NCBI GenBank assembly: GCA_964561115.1
Contig: CAZLOE010000023.1
Coordinates: 1-21,557, forward strand
From: CAZBSE01 sp964561115
GTDB lineage: Bacteria > Actinomycetota > Humimicrobiia > Humimicrobiales > Humimicrobiaceae
Length of the DNA: 21,557 bases
Reading direction: 5' to 3'
Below, one piece after another: positions 20,790-21,557 of this stretch (position 1 is the stretch's first letter; the number at the start of each line of letters is the position of its first letter). The position numbers and the translations under genes are program-made. The notes under the pieces are model-generated. The model saw only the letters and a program-made list of their open reading frames with translations, did not search any database and was not told where the DNA came from.

Positions 20790-21323
20790 CTACCCGTTGT
20801 AGTTTAAATATTTTTTTGCCAAAGGATGGTTGATCCTTTTCCAAAGAGTTGCTCCAATTATGGTACCAATAGGAAAAGCGAACATAGTTATAACCAAAAT
20901 AACTCTGGTAAAAGGAACCGAAAATGGTTTTCTTTTTATAATTCCTGCCAGAGGAATGGCATAAAATGCAATACCCGCTCCAAAAACAAGTAGCAGTACT
21001 ATGATATTTTGAGCCATCCCCTCACCAGTTCTAATTACTCCCATTGTCTCAGGTGAAGTGATTATTACTGGAATAAAAACAACTATATAAAGTGCTAAAA
21101 CCACAATTACAAACCAATATAATACCTTTACTCCACCCAACTGCCTTCTACCTTCCTCTAATTCCTGCTCTGAGGTCATAGTTTTTACCTCAGCAGACAT
21201 CTTTAGCTCCTTTACCTGTACACCACAGTAAGGACATACGACCGCCTCTTTTTTAATCGGCTTAGCACAACTGGGGCAGTAGATCTCATCCGGCTTTTTT
21301 TCTTGAATCTTATCTTCAGCCAT
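20790..21323 (-). CDS. Zinc-ribbon membrane protein
   Basis: A 177-aa protein. Residues 14-36 form a zinc ribbon (YCPSCAKPIKKEAVVCPYCG) with Cys16, Cys19, Cys30 and Cys33. A charged linker (about 37-65, Glu-rich) leads to three hydrophobic helices at about 68-90, 105-130 and 138-160, followed by a basic tail. The layout, a cytosolic zinc ribbon tethered to a membrane bundle, is common in bacterial proteins of unknown role. The ATG at 21323 has AAGGGAG 11 nt upstream. It is the first gene of a two-gene unit with the small membrane protein at 20530, ending at the hairpin 20451-20484. Confidence 0.8.
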   Translation of the reverse strand: MAEDKIQEKKPDEIYCPSCAKPIKKEAVVCPYCGVQVKELKMSAEVKTMTSEQELEEGRRQLGGVKVLYWFVIVVLALYIVVFIPVIITSPETMGVIRTGEGMAQNIIVLLLVFGAGIAFYAIPLAGIIKRKPFSVPFTRVILVITMFAFPIGTIIGATLWKRINHPLAKKYLNYNG

Positions 21324-21457
21324 ATTAATCTTAACTCCCTTGTTTTAATTTAAATATTTCAAACTCATTTATTTTCCAATAACAATATTATAATTCTATT
21401 ACTTTTGTGCAAAATTTGAAGTTTTTTTTAAATAATTCCGAAAGAGAATATAATCAA

Positions 21458-21557
21458 TTATCCCTTGAGGACACCAAGAGGCCTCAGTCTTATCGCCTTT
21501 TTAGATATCCCTGCAGAGTGAGTTATATCCACCACCCTGGTCACATCTTTATAGGCC
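21458..21557 (-). CDS. rtcB: RNA-splicing ligase RtcB, C-terminal fragment (cut by the window edge)
   Basis: The last 32 codons of a gene that enters from the right edge on the minus strand. The visible residues start AYKDVTRVVDITHSAGIS and end AIRLRPLGVLKG before a TAA stop. The pattern 'AYKDVdxVVexxxxAGixkkvaRLRPlGVvKG' is the highly conserved C-terminus of RtcB, the GTP- and Mn2+-dependent ligase that joins 3'-phosphate or 2',3'-cyclic phosphate RNA ends to 5'-OH ends in tRNA splicing and RNA repair. The catalytic Cys/His residues and the start lie outside the window. About 130 bp of A/T-rich DNA separates it from the zinc-ribbon gene. Confidence 0.92.
   Translation of the reverse strand, partial: AYKDVTRVVDITHSAGISKKAIRLRPLGVLKG

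Noticed and set aside
1..21557. CRISPR array, rRNA or tRNA genes
   Set aside because: No regularly spaced repeat array and no rRNA or tRNA pattern was found on either strand by eye.

Overview
The window is an AT-rich bacterial chromosome segment. It looks like a metagenome-derived scaffold, because a 100-N run is flanked by an exact 55-bp repeat. The gene set points to an uncultured anaerobic bacterium: ferrous-iron uptake, a B12 radical SAM enzyme, RRM RNA-binding proteins, a short primary-type sigma factor, RtcB and a homocitrate/Re-citrate-synthase-type operon. Atribacterota or a clostridial-grade lineage is a guess only; no rRNA or tRNA is present to settle it.

Layout. 1-622: 3' end of an insertion sequence. 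623-2330: very AT-rich accessory DNA with an overlapping small basic protein / nucleotidyltransferase pair that resembles a toxin-antitoxin module. 2328-4020: an aldo/keto reductase and a STAS-like protein. Three copies of a short dispersed repeat (889, 2257, 3519) lie between these modules. 4176-5741: a lipoprotein-type MsrA converges on, and overlaps, a sigma-70 gene. 5841-8155: two RRM proteins flank a B12-binding radical SAM protein. 8360-11600: an iron regulon (DtxR/MntR-type regulator, FeoA, FeoB and an unlisted 59-aa FeoB-associated Cys-rich membrane protein). The feoA promoter and the regulator promoter both carry a perfect palindrome placed the same way over the -10 box. 11710-13364: a GAF-GGDEF diguanylate cyclase and an orphan GspG-like pseudopilin. 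13386-18632: a tightly coupled five-gene operon. 18920-21557: membrane proteins, a BASS-type transporter broken by the artificial gap, a zinc-ribbon membrane protein, and the 3' end of rtcB.

The most interesting region is the five-gene operon. It could be misread as leucine biosynthesis, but the dehydrogenase has the isocitrate-binding S-x-N-x3-R motif and the NADP-type K-Y pair, and the small aconitase subunit has an Arg in its specificity loop. I read it as a route through a tricarboxylate: citrate to 2-oxoglutarate, or homocitrate to 2-oxoadipate. Its first step is encoded by two tandem full-length NifV/homocitrate-synthase-type proteins with reciprocal losses. The first keeps the metal/catalytic barrel (LRDGEQ, HTHND, GERAGN) but has lost the HESGIHADG lid motif. 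The second keeps the lid but has lost the metal Asp, the first metal His and the Arg of GERAGN. This suggests an obligate heteromer with one composite active site per pair.
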